From: Bacteroidales bacterium | Lineage (GTDB): Bacteria; Bacteroidota; Bacteroidia; Bacteroidales; Prolixibacteraceae | Reading direction: 5' to 3' | Length of the DNA stretch: 64,000 nt | Assembly (NCBI GenBank): GCA_012729335.1 | Contig: JAAYDJ010000016.1 | Coordinates: 23,812-87,811 of the forward strand | In this document: positions 10,321 to 18,780 of the stretch, piece after piece | Position numbering within the stretch: the stretch's first letter is position 1 | Layout: each line of letters starts with the position of its first letter | Made by a program: the position numbers and the translations under genes | Notes under the pieces: generated by a model | What the model was told of the DNA's origin: nothing | The model's input: the letters and a program-made list of their open reading frames with translations, nothing else | The model's database searches: none

Positions 10321-10400
10321 AACCATTGACCCCGGAAACCACAGCCCGTGAACCGGTAACTCCGGAAACAGGTGACGACGGAACCTTTGACCCCGGAAAT
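10321..10400 (+). repeat. Three direct repeats upstream of the DUF5715 gene
   Basis: Three imperfect 19-bp copies of a sequence like AACCNTTGACCCCGGAAAC start at 10321, 10351 and 10382, i.e. about 30-31 bp apart (three helical turns). The array ends 24 bp before the ATG at 10424 and lies in the divergent region with the maturase gene. This spacing suits a regulator-binding array, but no regulator is identified. Confidence 0.5.
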
Positions 10401-10423
10401 AAAAACAGGAAAATGAGGATGGA

Positions 10424-11146
10424 ATGACCACCCGCAGTCATACAACTGGGAGCCCGCGGCGGCGGCGCAGACTCAAGAAGCCGGTGAGGAGATTTCTGAC
10501 GGCGGCAGGGCTATTGCTGGCTGTTGTCATGGTGGTGGGGGTAGCCGGCAGGCTCCTGGAACGCCCCGGGGAGGCCCTTAAAGGCCCCGGGGGCATCCAC
10601 TTTTATAAGGATCTGAATGCCGTCCACCTGAAACATGCCCGTGCAGTGGGCATCTCCCCCCTGAAGGGAAAAGATGCGGGGGAGCAGGCCGCCCAACTGG
10701 CCGCAAAGGGAAAACTGGTAGCCGTCAGCGACAACAAGTATTACGTGGTAAACCATCTGACCCATTCCTACCCCTATCTCGTGCCGGAGGCGGCCCGGGT
10801 ACTGGAACTCATCGGCAAGCGGTTCCGGGAGAAACTGGAGGAAAAGGATATGGAACCCTACTATTTCAGGGTGACCTCCCTGCTGCGCACAGGCGAAAGC
10901 CAGCGCCGGCTCAGGGGCAGCAACGGAAATGCCACCAACCAGTCGGCCCACCTCTATGGAACGACCTTCGACATCACCTATAAAAACCTGGTGCGGAAGA
11001 ATCTTCTGGGCAGGCGTAAAACCGTCACCGATGCGGCAGCTCTCAGATTGCTGTCGGAAACCATCGGAGAACTCCGCAAGGAGAAAAGGCTGGTGGTGGT
11101 GACCGAAAAACGGGAAGCCTGTTTTCACATTACCGTGTGCAGGTAG
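10424..11146 (+). CDS. DUF5715 family protein, M15 peptidase-like, membrane anchored
   Basis: 240-residue protein with a strongly basic N-terminus (six consecutive Arg/Lys-rich residues) and one membrane helix (about 24-44), so the rest should face the periplasm. The soluble part carries RVTSLLRT, SAHLYGTTFDI and a late CFHITV. The spacing of S-x-H-x-x-G-x-x-x-D and a terminal His resembles zinc D,D-peptidases of the M15/Hedgehog type, in which these residues hold zinc. This fits the DUF5715 family, whose activity I do not know; a role in trimming peptidoglycan peptides is inference. It stands alone between divergent and intergenic DNA and has a putative operator array in front. Confidence 0.75.
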   Translation: MTTRSHTTGSPRRRRRLKKPVRRFLTAAGLLLAVVMVVGVAGRLLERPGEALKGPGGIHFYKDLNAVHLKHARAVGISPLKGKDAGEQAAQLAAKGKLVAVSDNKYYVVNHLTHSYPYLVPEAARVLELIGKRFREKLEEKDMEPYYFRVTSLLRTGESQRRLRGSNGNATNQSAHLYGTTFDITYKNLVRKNLLGRRKTVTDAAALRLLSETIGELRKEKRLVVVTEKREACFHITVCR

Positions 11147-11288
11147 GGATGCATACGCTCAAAGCATTTTTAATCCCCCGGAACCATAACCGGAAAAACC
11201 CGTCCGGCACTGCGGAAAGTCATCCCTCCCTGAACAATAAATCGGCTTAATGATGGTTTATTTGAGAGCTCCTGTTAGTTTTGTCCTG

Positions 11289-13700
11289 ATGAAAATCAAC
11301 ACTGCACTTCTTACGGTTCTCCTTTTGTGGTTTCTTCCTGCGACGGGAAGCGGGCAGAGCAACAATGCCACGCTGACAGGAACGGTCAGGGACGGACAGG
11401 GGCAGCCCCTGGAACTGGTGAATGTCTCCCTGCGTGATTTTCCCATTGGGACGACCACCAGCCGCAAAGGGGAATACCTCCTGCGGATTCCTGCACGGCG
11501 GGAGATAACCGTGGTTTACTCCCTGTTGGGGTATCTCCCTGTGGAGCGCAAATTCAGGGCTTCGACCGAAGAAAGGATCGTGGCCGACATCGTCATGGAA
11601 ACCACTTCCGAGGAGATCGGCGAAGTCAGGATCACCGAAACCCGTAAAAACCGGGGAACCATAGAACGCATCGACACCCGGATGCTCAATTCTCTGCCTG
11701 TCACGGGCTCAGGAGGCGTGGAAGCCCTGATCAAAACGCTTCCCGGGGTCTCTTCCAACAATGAGCTGAGTTCCCAGTATTCGGTGCGGGGAGGCAACTT
11801 CGACGAAAACCTGGTTTACGTCAACGACGTGGAGATCTACCGCCCCTTTCTGATCAGGTCGGGGCAGCAGGAAGGTCTCAGCTTCATCAACGAGGATATG
11901 GTGTCATCGATAGAATTCTCTGCAGGAGGCTTCCAGTCGAAATACGGGGACAAGATGTCGAGTGTTCTCGACATCAAATACCGGCGCCCGGTCGACTTCC
12001 GGGCATCGGCATCGGCCAGCCTCCTGGGAGGATCGGCTCATGTGGAGGACCTTTCTCTGAATGGCAGGTTGTCGCACATCACCGGTATCCGTTACAAAAC
12101 AAACCGCTACCTCCTGGGCAGCCTCGACGAACAGGGCGAGTACGATCCCCGCTTTCTCGACCTGCAGACCCATGTGACCTGGCGCGTCAACGACCACCTC
12201 GACCTTTCCTTCCTCGGAAATATCGCCGACAACCTCTACCGGTTTATTCCCCAGACCCGGGAAACCTCCTTCGGAACCTGGAAAACCCCCCTGAATACCA
12301 AAATTTACTTTCAGGGGAGCGAGGAAGACAGCTATAAAACATTTCTGGGGGCCCTGACGGCCAACTTTCACCCCTCCAATGACCTGAATTTCAAGTTTAT
12401 CGCATCGGCCTATTCGGCCTCGGAAGCAGAAACCTACGACATCCTTGGCGATTACTACCTCAATGAACTGGAACGCAACATGTCGTCGGAGGAGTACGGC
12501 GACAGCGTACTTAACCTGGGGGTGGGAACCTTTCTGAACCACGCCCGGAATTACCTAGATGCCACCGTGCTGAGCGTAGCCCACCGGGGAGCCTGGAACA
12601 CCGACCGCCACCTCCTCAACTGGGGGTTGGAGTTCCGGCACGAAGCCATTGACCATGCCATCAACGAGTGGATCTACCGCGATTCTACGGGCTATTCCCT
12701 GCCCTATTCCGACCAGGAAGTCCTTCTCTATTACACCCTGAACAGCCAGGCAAACCTTTCCACCAACCGGGTGACGGGTTACCTTCAGGATACCTGGCAG
12801 CTTCCCTTTCTGTCGGGGGATCTGTATCTCACGGCGGGAGTCAGGGGCCACTACTGGGATTTCAACAGGGAGTTGCTGGTCTCGCCGCGGGTGACCTTCA
12901 GTTTCTTTCCCGACTGGGAGTCGGCCTTCAGCTTCAGGCTGTCGACAGGGATGTACCACCAGCCGGCCTTCTTCAAGGAGCTGATCAGCCGCAACGGCCA
13001 GATCAACCGTGACAACAAGGCCCAGCGCTCTTTTCAGGTGGTGGCCGGCACCGATTATCTTTTCATGGCCTGGAACCGGCCTTTCAGGTTTACCACCGAA
13101 GCCTATTATAAGTTGATGAGCCGCCTGGTGCCTTACCAAATCGACAATGTACGCATCAGATACCTTTCAGATGAAGTGTCGGAGGGGTATGCCGCAGGAC
13201 TCGACATGAAAATCAACGGGGAGTTCGTGAGCGGTATCCAGTCGTGGGCCAGCCTGTCGCTGATGCGCACCCGTGAAGACCTCCGGGGCGACCTCCTGGG
13301 CTACCGCCCCCGCCCCACCGACCAGCTCGTCAACTTCAGCCTTCTTTTCCAGGATTACCTCCCGGGAAACCCCTCCTGGAAAATGCACCTGGCAGGCTAC
13401 TACGGCTCACGCCTCCCCACCAATCCTCCCAACAACACCGACCTCTTCTTCAGGATGCCCTCCTACCGCCGCATCGACATGGGGGTTTCCAAAGAGTTCA
13501 TCAACGAGAACAGACCCTCCTCCCTGGCATGGCTCCGCCCGGTCAGAAACCTCTCCCTGAGCCTCGAAATCTTTAACCTGCTCAATATCAACAATACGGT
13601 ATCCTATTTCTGGGTTTCAAGCAGTTACGGCGACCTCTTTGCCGTCCCCAATTACCTCACATCACGCAAGCTTAACCTGAAGCTGTCGATCGCCTTCTGA
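11289..13700 (+). CDS. TonB-dependent outer membrane receptor with carboxypeptidase-like domain
   Basis: Outer membrane active transporter, 803 residues from ATG 11289 (MKINTALLTVLLLW signal peptide ending near GSGQ). The frame also opens at 11250, but that start would bury the signal peptide. After the signal comes a CarboxypepD_reg-like beta-sandwich (about 25-110) typical of SusC-type receptors. The plug domain shows ALIKTLPGVSSNNELSSQYS, VRGGNFDENLVYVNDVEIY and GFQSKYGDKMSSVLDI. The rest is a 22-strand-type barrel ending in an aromatic strand LNLKLSIAF. No SusD partner is adjacent, so a glycan substrate cannot be assumed; siderophore, peptide or other ligands are possible. Transcribed alone as far as can be seen. 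The family is certain, the ligand unknown. Confidence 0.92.
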   Translation: MKINTALLTVLLLWFLPATGSGQSNNATLTGTVRDGQGQPLELVNVSLRDFPIGTTTSRKGEYLLRIPARREITVVYSLLGYLPVERKFRASTEERIVADIVMETTSEEIGEVRITETRKNRGTIERIDTRMLNSLPVTGSGGVEALIKTLPGVSSNNELSSQYSVRGGNFDENLVYVNDVEIYRPFLIRSGQQEGLSFINEDMVSSIEFSAGGFQSKYGDKMSSVLDIKYRRPVDFRASASASLLGGSAHVEDLSLNGRLSHITGIRYKTNRYLLGSLDEQGEYDPRFLDLQTHVTWRVNDHLDLSFLGNIADNLYRFIPQTRETSFGTWKTPLNTKIYFQGSEEDSYKTFLGALTANFHPSNDLNFKFIASAYSASEAETYDILGDYYLNELERNMSSEEYGDSVLNLGVGTFLNHARNYLDATVLSVAHRGAWNTDRHLLNWGLEFRHEAIDHAINEWIYRDSTGYSLPYSDQEVLLYYTLNSQANLSTNRVTGYLQDTWQLPFLSGDLYLTAGVRGHYWDFNRELLVSPRVTFSFFPDWESAFSFRLSTGMYHQPAFFKELISRNGQINRDNKAQRSFQVVAGTDYLFMAWNRPFRFTTEAYYKLMSRLVPYQIDNVRIRYLSDEVSEGYAAGLDMKINGEFVSGIQSWASLSLMRTREDLRGDLLGYRPRPTDQLVNFSLLFQDYLPGNPSWKMHLAGYYGSRLPTNPPNNTDLFFRMPSYRRIDMGVSKEFINENRPSSLAWLRPVRNLSLSLEIFNLLNINNTVSYFWVSSSYGDLFAVPNYLTSRKLNLKLSIAF

Positions 13701-13825
13701 GGAGCCCCTCCCCGCTTGCCCCCGGCCTCCATACCTTTTTCCCCCCTTCGTGACAGCCTCCTGACACGGTATTAAATCACCCGTATTTTTCATACCGGAA
13801 GGGTTGGATTTGGATGGGCAGATTG

Positions 13826-13833
13826 TATCTTTA
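13826..13833 (+). promoter_or_regulatory. Candidate -7 box for the PhzF-like gene
   Basis: TATCTTTA matches TAnnTTTG at all but the last base, with TTGG 18 bp upstream at 13804-13807. It lies 36 bp before the ATG at 13870. The same TTGTAT-TTTACGG context recurs before the response regulator gene at 16046. Confidence 0.4.
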
Positions 13834-13869
13834 CGGAGCAGATCAACCATTTACCAAAAATTAAACAAA

Positions 13870-14658
13870 ATGAAGCTCCGAATTTTTCAGGCCGATGCCT
13901 TCACCGATGAGCTTTTCAGCGGCAATCCCGCTGCGGTGGTGCCTCTGGAGACCTGGCTTCCCGATGAACTGATGCAGAAAATCGCCCTGGAAAACAACCT
14001 TTCAGAAACAGCCTTTTACATTCCCGGAGAGGACGCCTTCCAGCTGCGGTGGTTTACACCGGCCACCGAAGTCTCCCTCTGCGGGCATGCCACCCTGGCC
14101 ACGGCCCACGTCCTGTTCACCCACATGCAATATGGGGGCGACCTGATCGTGTTCAGGACCCTGAGCGGGGACCTGACGGTAGCCCGCATCAATGACCTCC
14201 TGTACATGGATTTTCCGGTCTCTCCGCTGAAGCCTTTTCCCACCCCGCAGGGACTGACGGCGGCCCTGGGATTGCGCCCCCTGGAGGTCCACCATGCCGG
14301 AAAATATCTCCTGGCGGTATACAAAAACGAAGCCGAGGTGCGCAAAATCATTCCCGACTTTCCGATGCTGGCCAAACTCCCTTTTCTGGGCATCATCGTG
14401 ACCGCCCCCGGTGACGGGGTCGACTTCGTAAGCCGCTTTTTTGCCCCGGCCATGGGCATCAATGAAGATCCCGCCACGGGATCGGCCCACACGGCCCTCA
14501 TCCCCTACTGGTCGGCGCGGCTGGGAAAAAAGGAGCTGCTGGCCATCCAGGTCTCCCGCAGGGGCGGAACCATGCACTGCGAAAACCACGGCGACCGCGT
14601 GAAAATCGGCGGCAAAGCCATCACTTTTATGGAAGGTACCATGACCATCAGAAAATAA
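13870..14658 (+). CDS. PhzF-family isomerase/epimerase-like protein
   Basis: Cytoplasmic protein of the PhzF/diaminopimelate-epimerase fold, 262 residues from ATG 13870 (MKLRIFQADAFTDELFSGNP). The frame also opens at 13804, but that would place the start in front of the promoter. Hallmarks are FSGNPAAVVPL, the ENNLSETAF segment with the conserved glutamate that acts as general acid/base in PhzF, LCGHATLATAHVLF, and EDPATGSAHTALIPYW near the C-terminus. The family includes phenazine biosynthesis PhzF and many uncharacterised isomerases. No phenazine genes are nearby, so the real substrate is unknown. The downstream hydrolase gene starts 6 bp after this stop, which suggests co-transcription. 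Confidence 0.87.
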   Translation: MKLRIFQADAFTDELFSGNPAAVVPLETWLPDELMQKIALENNLSETAFYIPGEDAFQLRWFTPATEVSLCGHATLATAHVLFTHMQYGGDLIVFRTLSGDLTVARINDLLYMDFPVSPLKPFPTPQGLTAALGLRPLEVHHAGKYLLAVYKNEAEVRKIIPDFPMLAKLPFLGIIVTAPGDGVDFVSRFFAPAMGINEDPATGSAHTALIPYWSARLGKKELLAIQVSRRGGTMHCENHGDRVKIGGKAITFMEGTMTIRK

Positions 14659-14663
14659 ACCCT

Positions 14664-15962
14664 ATGACCAGGCCTCAGACCATCACCCGCAATTCCATTC
14701 CCCGCGAGATGACCGCTTTTTTTTCTTCCGGAACCGCTCCTTCCCGCTTCGCACAGGAGGCACCGGTTACCGGTGCACACGCCCGGCACGCGGCGGATTC
14801 ACCCTTTGTTGCCGTAGCCATGCAGCACAAGCGGAGGGAATCCCGGGTGGTCGCCGGAGGCAGACGGCACGGGGCGACGGCCGGAGGAGCGGGAGTTTTG
14901 CTGTGGCTGCTGTTATTCATCTTCTCTTGCGGTCTCCGGGCACAGACACCTGGCGATGTGGAAGCCTTACGCCGGCAGGTGACCAGCCAGGGTGACGCCC
15001 TGGACCACCGGCTTGACCAGCTGGCCAAGATGGTCGACGACGTACTGTGGCAGCAAAAGCTGGAAGGCGTGGCCCTCATGGACAAGCTCTACATCTACGG
15101 GCCACCGCCGGCCAGGGTGCCCCAACCTGACGCCATGGGCGCCCGCAATCCTGTTAAATTCTGGACATACGCCTTCTTTCCGGCCAACCTCGACCCCGCG
15201 AAAAAATACCCCCTGCTGCTGCTCCCCCACGGCGGTGTCCACGCCGACTTCACCACCTATTACGTCCATATCGTCAGGGAACTGGTCGCCCAGGGATACG
15301 TGGTGGCCGCCCCAGAATACCGGGGCAGTACCGGCTACGGAAAAGCATTCTATGAGAAAATCGACTACGGCGGCCTCGAGAACGAGGATGTTTTCGCCAC
15401 CCGGAACTACATGCTCGAAACGTATCCCTTCCTCGACCGCGACAGGGTGGGCATCCTCGGATGGAGCCATGGGGGTATGATCACCCTGATGAACCTCTTT
15501 GAACACCCCGGGAGCTACCAGGCAGCCTTCGCCGGGGTGCCCGTCAGCGACCTGATCGCCAGAATGGGCTATTATACCCAGGATTACCGCAACCATTTCG
15601 AGGCCGAATACCACATCGGCCAGAGCGCCTACGAAAATGTGGCCGAATACCGCCGCAGATCCCCCGCCTGGAATACCGCCAAATTCAACAATACCCCCCT
15701 GCTCATCCATACCAACACCAACGACGACGATGTGAACGTCCTCGAGGTGGAACACCTGATCAAATCCCTTAAGGCCGACGGGAAAAAATTCGAATACGAG
15801 ATTTTCAATGATGTGCCGGGAGGACACTCCTTCGACAGAATGGACACCCGCGAAGCCAAGGAAATCAGGGTGAAGATCTACCGTCACCTGGCACCACACC
15901 TGAAACCCGCAAATCCCATCCGCGAACTCCGCGATTTACAGATCGCAGGGTACCGTTTCTGA
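14664..15962 (+). CDS. S9-type prolyl oligopeptidase-like alpha/beta hydrolase, exported
   Basis: Serine hydrolase of the prolyl oligopeptidase/acylaminoacyl-peptidase class without the beta-propeller. Of 432 residues, the first ~75 are Arg-rich and precede a hydrophobic segment ending LFIFSCGLRAQ. The better start is therefore probably ATG 14820 (MQHKRRES, residue 53), giving either an ordinary signal peptide or a lipoprotein with Cys89. The hydrolase domain has YPLLLLPHGG (oxyanion region), the nucleophile S268 in GWSHGG, acid Asp around 354-356 (TNTNDDDVN) and H388 in GGHSF. A short coiled segment (100-135) replaces the propeller. It follows the PhzF-like gene by 6 bp. Peptidase activity is expected from the family; an esterase is possible. 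Confidence 0.82.
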   Translation: MTRPQTITRNSIPREMTAFFSSGTAPSRFAQEAPVTGAHARHAADSPFVAVAMQHKRRESRVVAGGRRHGATAGGAGVLLWLLLFIFSCGLRAQTPGDVEALRRQVTSQGDALDHRLDQLAKMVDDVLWQQKLEGVALMDKLYIYGPPPARVPQPDAMGARNPVKFWTYAFFPANLDPAKKYPLLLLPHGGVHADFTTYYVHIVRELVAQGYVVAAPEYRGSTGYGKAFYEKIDYGGLENEDVFATRNYMLETYPFLDRDRVGILGWSHGGMITLMNLFEHPGSYQAAFAGVPVSDLIARMGYYTQDYRNHFEAEYHIGQSAYENVAEYRRRSPAWNTAKFNNTPLLIHTNTNDDDVNVLEVEHLIKSLKADGKKFEYEIFNDVPGGHSFDRMDTREAKEIRVKIYRHLAPHLKPANPIRELRDLQIAGYRF

Positions 15963-16020
15963 CCATTGTTTCTCTTAACCCGCCCCCTCTCCATTTAATA
16001 GTAAATTAATTACGCAATTA

Positions 16021-16078
16021 TTTCCCATTTTGGGAAAATAAATTGTATATTTACGGCGAAGAACCATTGTTCCGAACA
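16021..16078 (+). promoter_or_regulatory. Promoter region of the sigma-54 regulator gene with palindromes
   Basis: A perfect inverted repeat TTTCCCA-TTT-TGGGAAA (16021-16037) lies just upstream of TATATTTA (16046-16053), a near match to the -7 TAnnTTTG box. An 11-bp palindrome TGTTCCGAACA follows at 16068-16078. The leader to ATG 16126 is about 65 nt. The palindromes could be operators for the gene's own product or another dimeric regulator. Confidence 0.45.
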
Positions 16079-16125
16079 TGTGAACCTGTGTATGGAACAA
16101 AAACACAAAACCTTAGAGAGAATTT

Positions 16126-17505
16126 ATGGATGCCCCTGTTGACAAAAACCCGTACAAGATTTTTATTGTCGAAGACAATGAATTGTACGCCAAAGTATTA
16201 AAGAAGCAACTGGAGAACCGGAGGTATGAAATTTCGGTATTTCATTCCGGCCACAGTTGTCTGGCCCATCTCGACAAAAAGCCGTCGGTGGTGACCCTGG
16301 ATTACCGGTTACCCGACATTGGCGGGGATGAGATGCTGGCGGCGTTGCTCAGGGGGCATCCCGGGGTGCATGTGGTGGTCATATCGGGACAGGACGACAT
16401 AGAGACGGCCATCAAGCTGCTGAAAGCCGGGGCGTATGATTACATCGTCAAGGGTCCCGACACCCGGGAGAAACTGGTCCATACCGTCAGGAACATATAC
16501 GATTCCGACCAGCTCCGAAGTGAAAACGAAACCCTGAAGTCCGCCATTCATGAGAAGTATGATTTCCGGAAGCTGATCAAGGGGAACAGCAAGCAGATAG
16601 AGCATGTTTTTTCCCTGATGGAGAAGGCGGCCTCGACCAACATTTCGGTGTCGGTGACCGGAGAGACGGGAACCGGCAAGGAGTTGGTTGCCAAGGGGAT
16701 TCATTACAATTCAAAGCGTAAGAGCCAGCCTTTTGTGGCGGTGAATGTGTCGGCCATCCCCGAGGGGCTGATTGAGAGTGAGCTTTTCGGGCATGAGAAG
16801 GGGGCATTCACGGGGGCCGACGGCCGTAAGCAGGGGAAGTTCGAGCAGGCCAACGGAGGCACCCTTTTCCTGGATGAGATCGCCGACCTGGACCTGAACC
16901 TCCAGTCAAAGCTGCTGCGGGTGATCCAGGAGCGGGAACTCATCAGGCTGGGAGGCAGCCAGGTGATTCCCCTCGATGTGCGGATCATCACCGCCACCCA
17001 CAAAAATCTGGAGAAACTGGTCAACGAGCGGAGGTTCCGGCAGGACCTCTACTACCGTTTGCTGGGATTACCCATTCACCTGCCCCCCCTGCGTGAAAGG
17101 GGCCATGACGTGATCATGCTGGCCAAATACTTCGCCGATGAATTTTGCCGTGAAAACGGACTGGAACCCCGCACCCTCTCACAAGGCGCCAAAGAGATGC
17201 TGCAGGGATATGCCTTTCCCGGTAACATCAGGGAACTGAAAGCCATCACCGAACTGGCCTGCGTGCTGAGCACCGGAAACAGCCTCGAAAGGGAGCACTT
17301 CCAGCTCTCACAGAATGGCATGACCGTCAACCTGATGGCCGAAGAGAAAACCCTGGAGGAGTACACCAACGACATCATCAGCCATTACCTGAAGAAATAC
17401 AACCAGAACGTCAAACTGGTGGCCGAGAAACTGAATATCGGCAAATCCACCATTTACAGGTTTCTGCAGCTCACCGGCCGGAAAGAGACGTCCCCCTCCC
17501 TCTGA
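16126..17505 (+). CDS. NtrC-type sigma-54-dependent response regulator
   Basis: Transcription activator of 459 residues with three domains. The receiver domain (10-125) has the phosphoacceptor D59 in TLDYRLPD, acidic pair E16/D17 and K109. The AAA+ domain (about 148-385) has Walker A GETGTGKE (179-186), the sigma-54 contact loop GAFTGA (226-231) and Walker B LFLDEI (247-252). A C-terminal Fis-type helix-turn-helix (about 425-452) has VAEKLNIGKSTIYRFLQ. It should remodel sigma-54 RNA polymerase closed complexes at enhancer-controlled promoters. No histidine kinase gene is adjacent, so it is an orphan in this window and its signal and targets are unknown. A weak hairpin follows the stop. Confidence 0.93.
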   Translation: MDAPVDKNPYKIFIVEDNELYAKVLKKQLENRRYEISVFHSGHSCLAHLDKKPSVVTLDYRLPDIGGDEMLAALLRGHPGVHVVVISGQDDIETAIKLLKAGAYDYIVKGPDTREKLVHTVRNIYDSDQLRSENETLKSAIHEKYDFRKLIKGNSKQIEHVFSLMEKAASTNISVSVTGETGTGKELVAKGIHYNSKRKSQPFVAVNVSAIPEGLIESELFGHEKGAFTGADGRKQGKFEQANGGTLFLDEIADLDLNLQSKLLRVIQERELIRLGGSQVIPLDVRIITATHKNLEKLVNERRFRQDLYYRLLGLPIHLPPLRERGHDVIMLAKYFADEFCRENGLEPRTLSQGAKEMLQGYAFPGNIRELKAITELACVLSTGNSLEREHFQLSQNGMTVNLMAEEKTLEEYTNDIISHYLKKYNQNVKLVAEKLNIGKSTIYRFLQLTGRKETSPSL

Positions 17506-17519
17506 CGGGTACCCGGGTA

Positions 17520-17564
17520 TTTCCGGAGAAACACGGCCGTTCCGGAAAACAAGAAATCCTTTTT
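17520..17564 (+). terminator. Possible terminator after the response regulator
   Basis: TTTCCGGA (17520-17527) pairs perfectly with TCCGGAAA (17541-17548) across a 13-nt loop. A T-rich stretch begins about 12 nt later. The gap before the T run makes it a weak candidate. Confidence 0.35.
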
Positions 17565-17654
17565 ATTTTGAATTCAGGCGAGCGCATTCCCCTTCCGCCC
17601 TGCAGCGGGGAATTTCAATGACAGGCTGGACCAGAAGCAGAAGGGAAGGATGCT

Positions 17655-18545
17655 TCACTGGCCAGCCACCGATTCGATGCCGGTCACCACGGCGTCGGGA
17701 GCGATCTTTTTGATCATTCCCTGGAGGGCTTTTCCGGGTCCCACTTCGGTGAAGAGGGAGGCGCCGTCGCCGGCCATATTCCGGATGGTGCGGGTCCACA
17801 GCACGGGGGCGGTCAGCTGCATGACCAGGTTATGACTGATGGTTTCGGGGTTGACCGAGGGGGCGGCGGTGACATTCTGGTAGACGGGGCACCGGGGAGC
17901 GCTTATGCGCACGGCGCGGATGGCTTCGGCCAGTTCATCGTGGGCCGGTTCCATCAGCGGACTGTGGAAAGCCCCACCCACCACCAGCTTCAGAACCCTT
18001 TTGGCCCCTTTGGCGGGTAAAAGCGCACAAGCTTTGTCGATGCCGGCGAGGCTGCCCGAAATGACCACCTGCCCGGGGCAGTTGTAATTGGCGGGAACCA
18101 CCAGGTCGGGAATTGCGGCACACACTTCCGCCACGGTTTCGTCGTCGAGGCCCATCACGGCCGCCATGCCCGAAGGCTCCACCTCACAGGCCTTCTGCAT
18201 GGCCTGGGCACGCTTCTGCACCAGAAGAAGTCCATCCTCAAAGCTCAGAGCCCCCACGGCCGTCAACGCTGAAAACTCACCCAAAGAATGACCGGCCACC
18301 ATCTCCGGCTCAAACCCTTCCATCACCCTGGCCAAAACCACACTGTGAAGAAATATGGCCGGCTGGGTGACCCGCGTCTGCTTCAGATCCTCCACACTCC
18401 CCTCAAACATCATCCGGGTAATGCTGAAGCCCAGCAACGCATCGGCACGGTGAAACATCTCGCGGGCAATGGGCGAATGGTCATACAAATCCTTGCCCAT
18501 CCCGGGGTATTGGGCCCCCTGTCCGGGGAATACAAATGCCTTCAT
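17655..18545 (-). CDS. fabD: Malonyl-CoA:ACP transacylase
   Basis: Loads malonate from CoA onto acyl carrier protein to supply fatty acid elongation, in the cytoplasm. The 296-residue protein begins MKAFVFPGQGAQYPGMG with the oxyanion Gln11. The nucleophilic serine is S87 in GHSLGE, and the catalytic histidine lies in GAFHSPLM (about 198). The length and all motifs match FabD. It is a single gene on the minus strand between two plus-strand genes, without other fab genes nearby. The convergent response regulator gene ends 150 bp away. No unusual features. Confidence 0.95.
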   Translation of the reverse strand: MKAFVFPGQGAQYPGMGKDLYDHSPIAREMFHRADALLGFSITRMMFEGSVEDLKQTRVTQPAIFLHSVVLARVMEGFEPEMVAGHSLGEFSALTAVGALSFEDGLLLVQKRAQAMQKACEVEPSGMAAVMGLDDETVAEVCAAIPDLVVPANYNCPGQVVISGSLAGIDKACALLPAKGAKRVLKLVVGGAFHSPLMEPAHDELAEAIRAVRISAPRCPVYQNVTAAPSVNPETISHNLVMQLTAPVLWTRTIRNMAGDGASLFTEVGPGKALQGMIKKIAPDAVVTGIESVAGQ

Positions 18546-18646
18546 GCTTTATTCTTTTTTATCCGGGGCAAAGATAAGGGATTCCCTCAAATGCCGCCTG
18601 AAGGTAAACACCAGCCACTACCGGGCTTAAAATAATTAACGCGGCA

Positions 18647-18708
18647 GGCAGTTTTTTCAAACCCACCGGCAGAATTTTCAAAACCGGCCGGCAGAATTTT
18701 CAGGAGAT
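18647..18708 (+). repeat. Three phased direct repeats before the GH92 gene
   Basis: Three copies of GGCAG-(A/T)2-TTTTCAAA-type sequence start at 18647, 18668 and 18690, 21-22 bp apart (two helical turns), ending 26 bp before the TATTTTTG box at 18734. The phasing suggests an operator array for control of the mannosidase gene; it could also be a simple tandem duplication. Confidence 0.45.
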
Positions 18709-18733
18709 TCCCGTCCTGAGAAGCGAATTGGTT

Positions 18734-18741
18734 TATTTTTG
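18734..18741 (+). promoter_or_regulatory. Candidate -7 box for the GH92 gene
   Basis: TATTTTTG is an exact TAnnTTTG match, 39 bp before the ATG at 18781. No TTTG is seen at the -33 position, which would fit a promoter needing an activator at the repeats upstream. Confidence 0.5.
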
Positions 18742-18780
18742 CCTGAAAGAAGCCTGAACCCTTTCAATGAAAGATCACCT

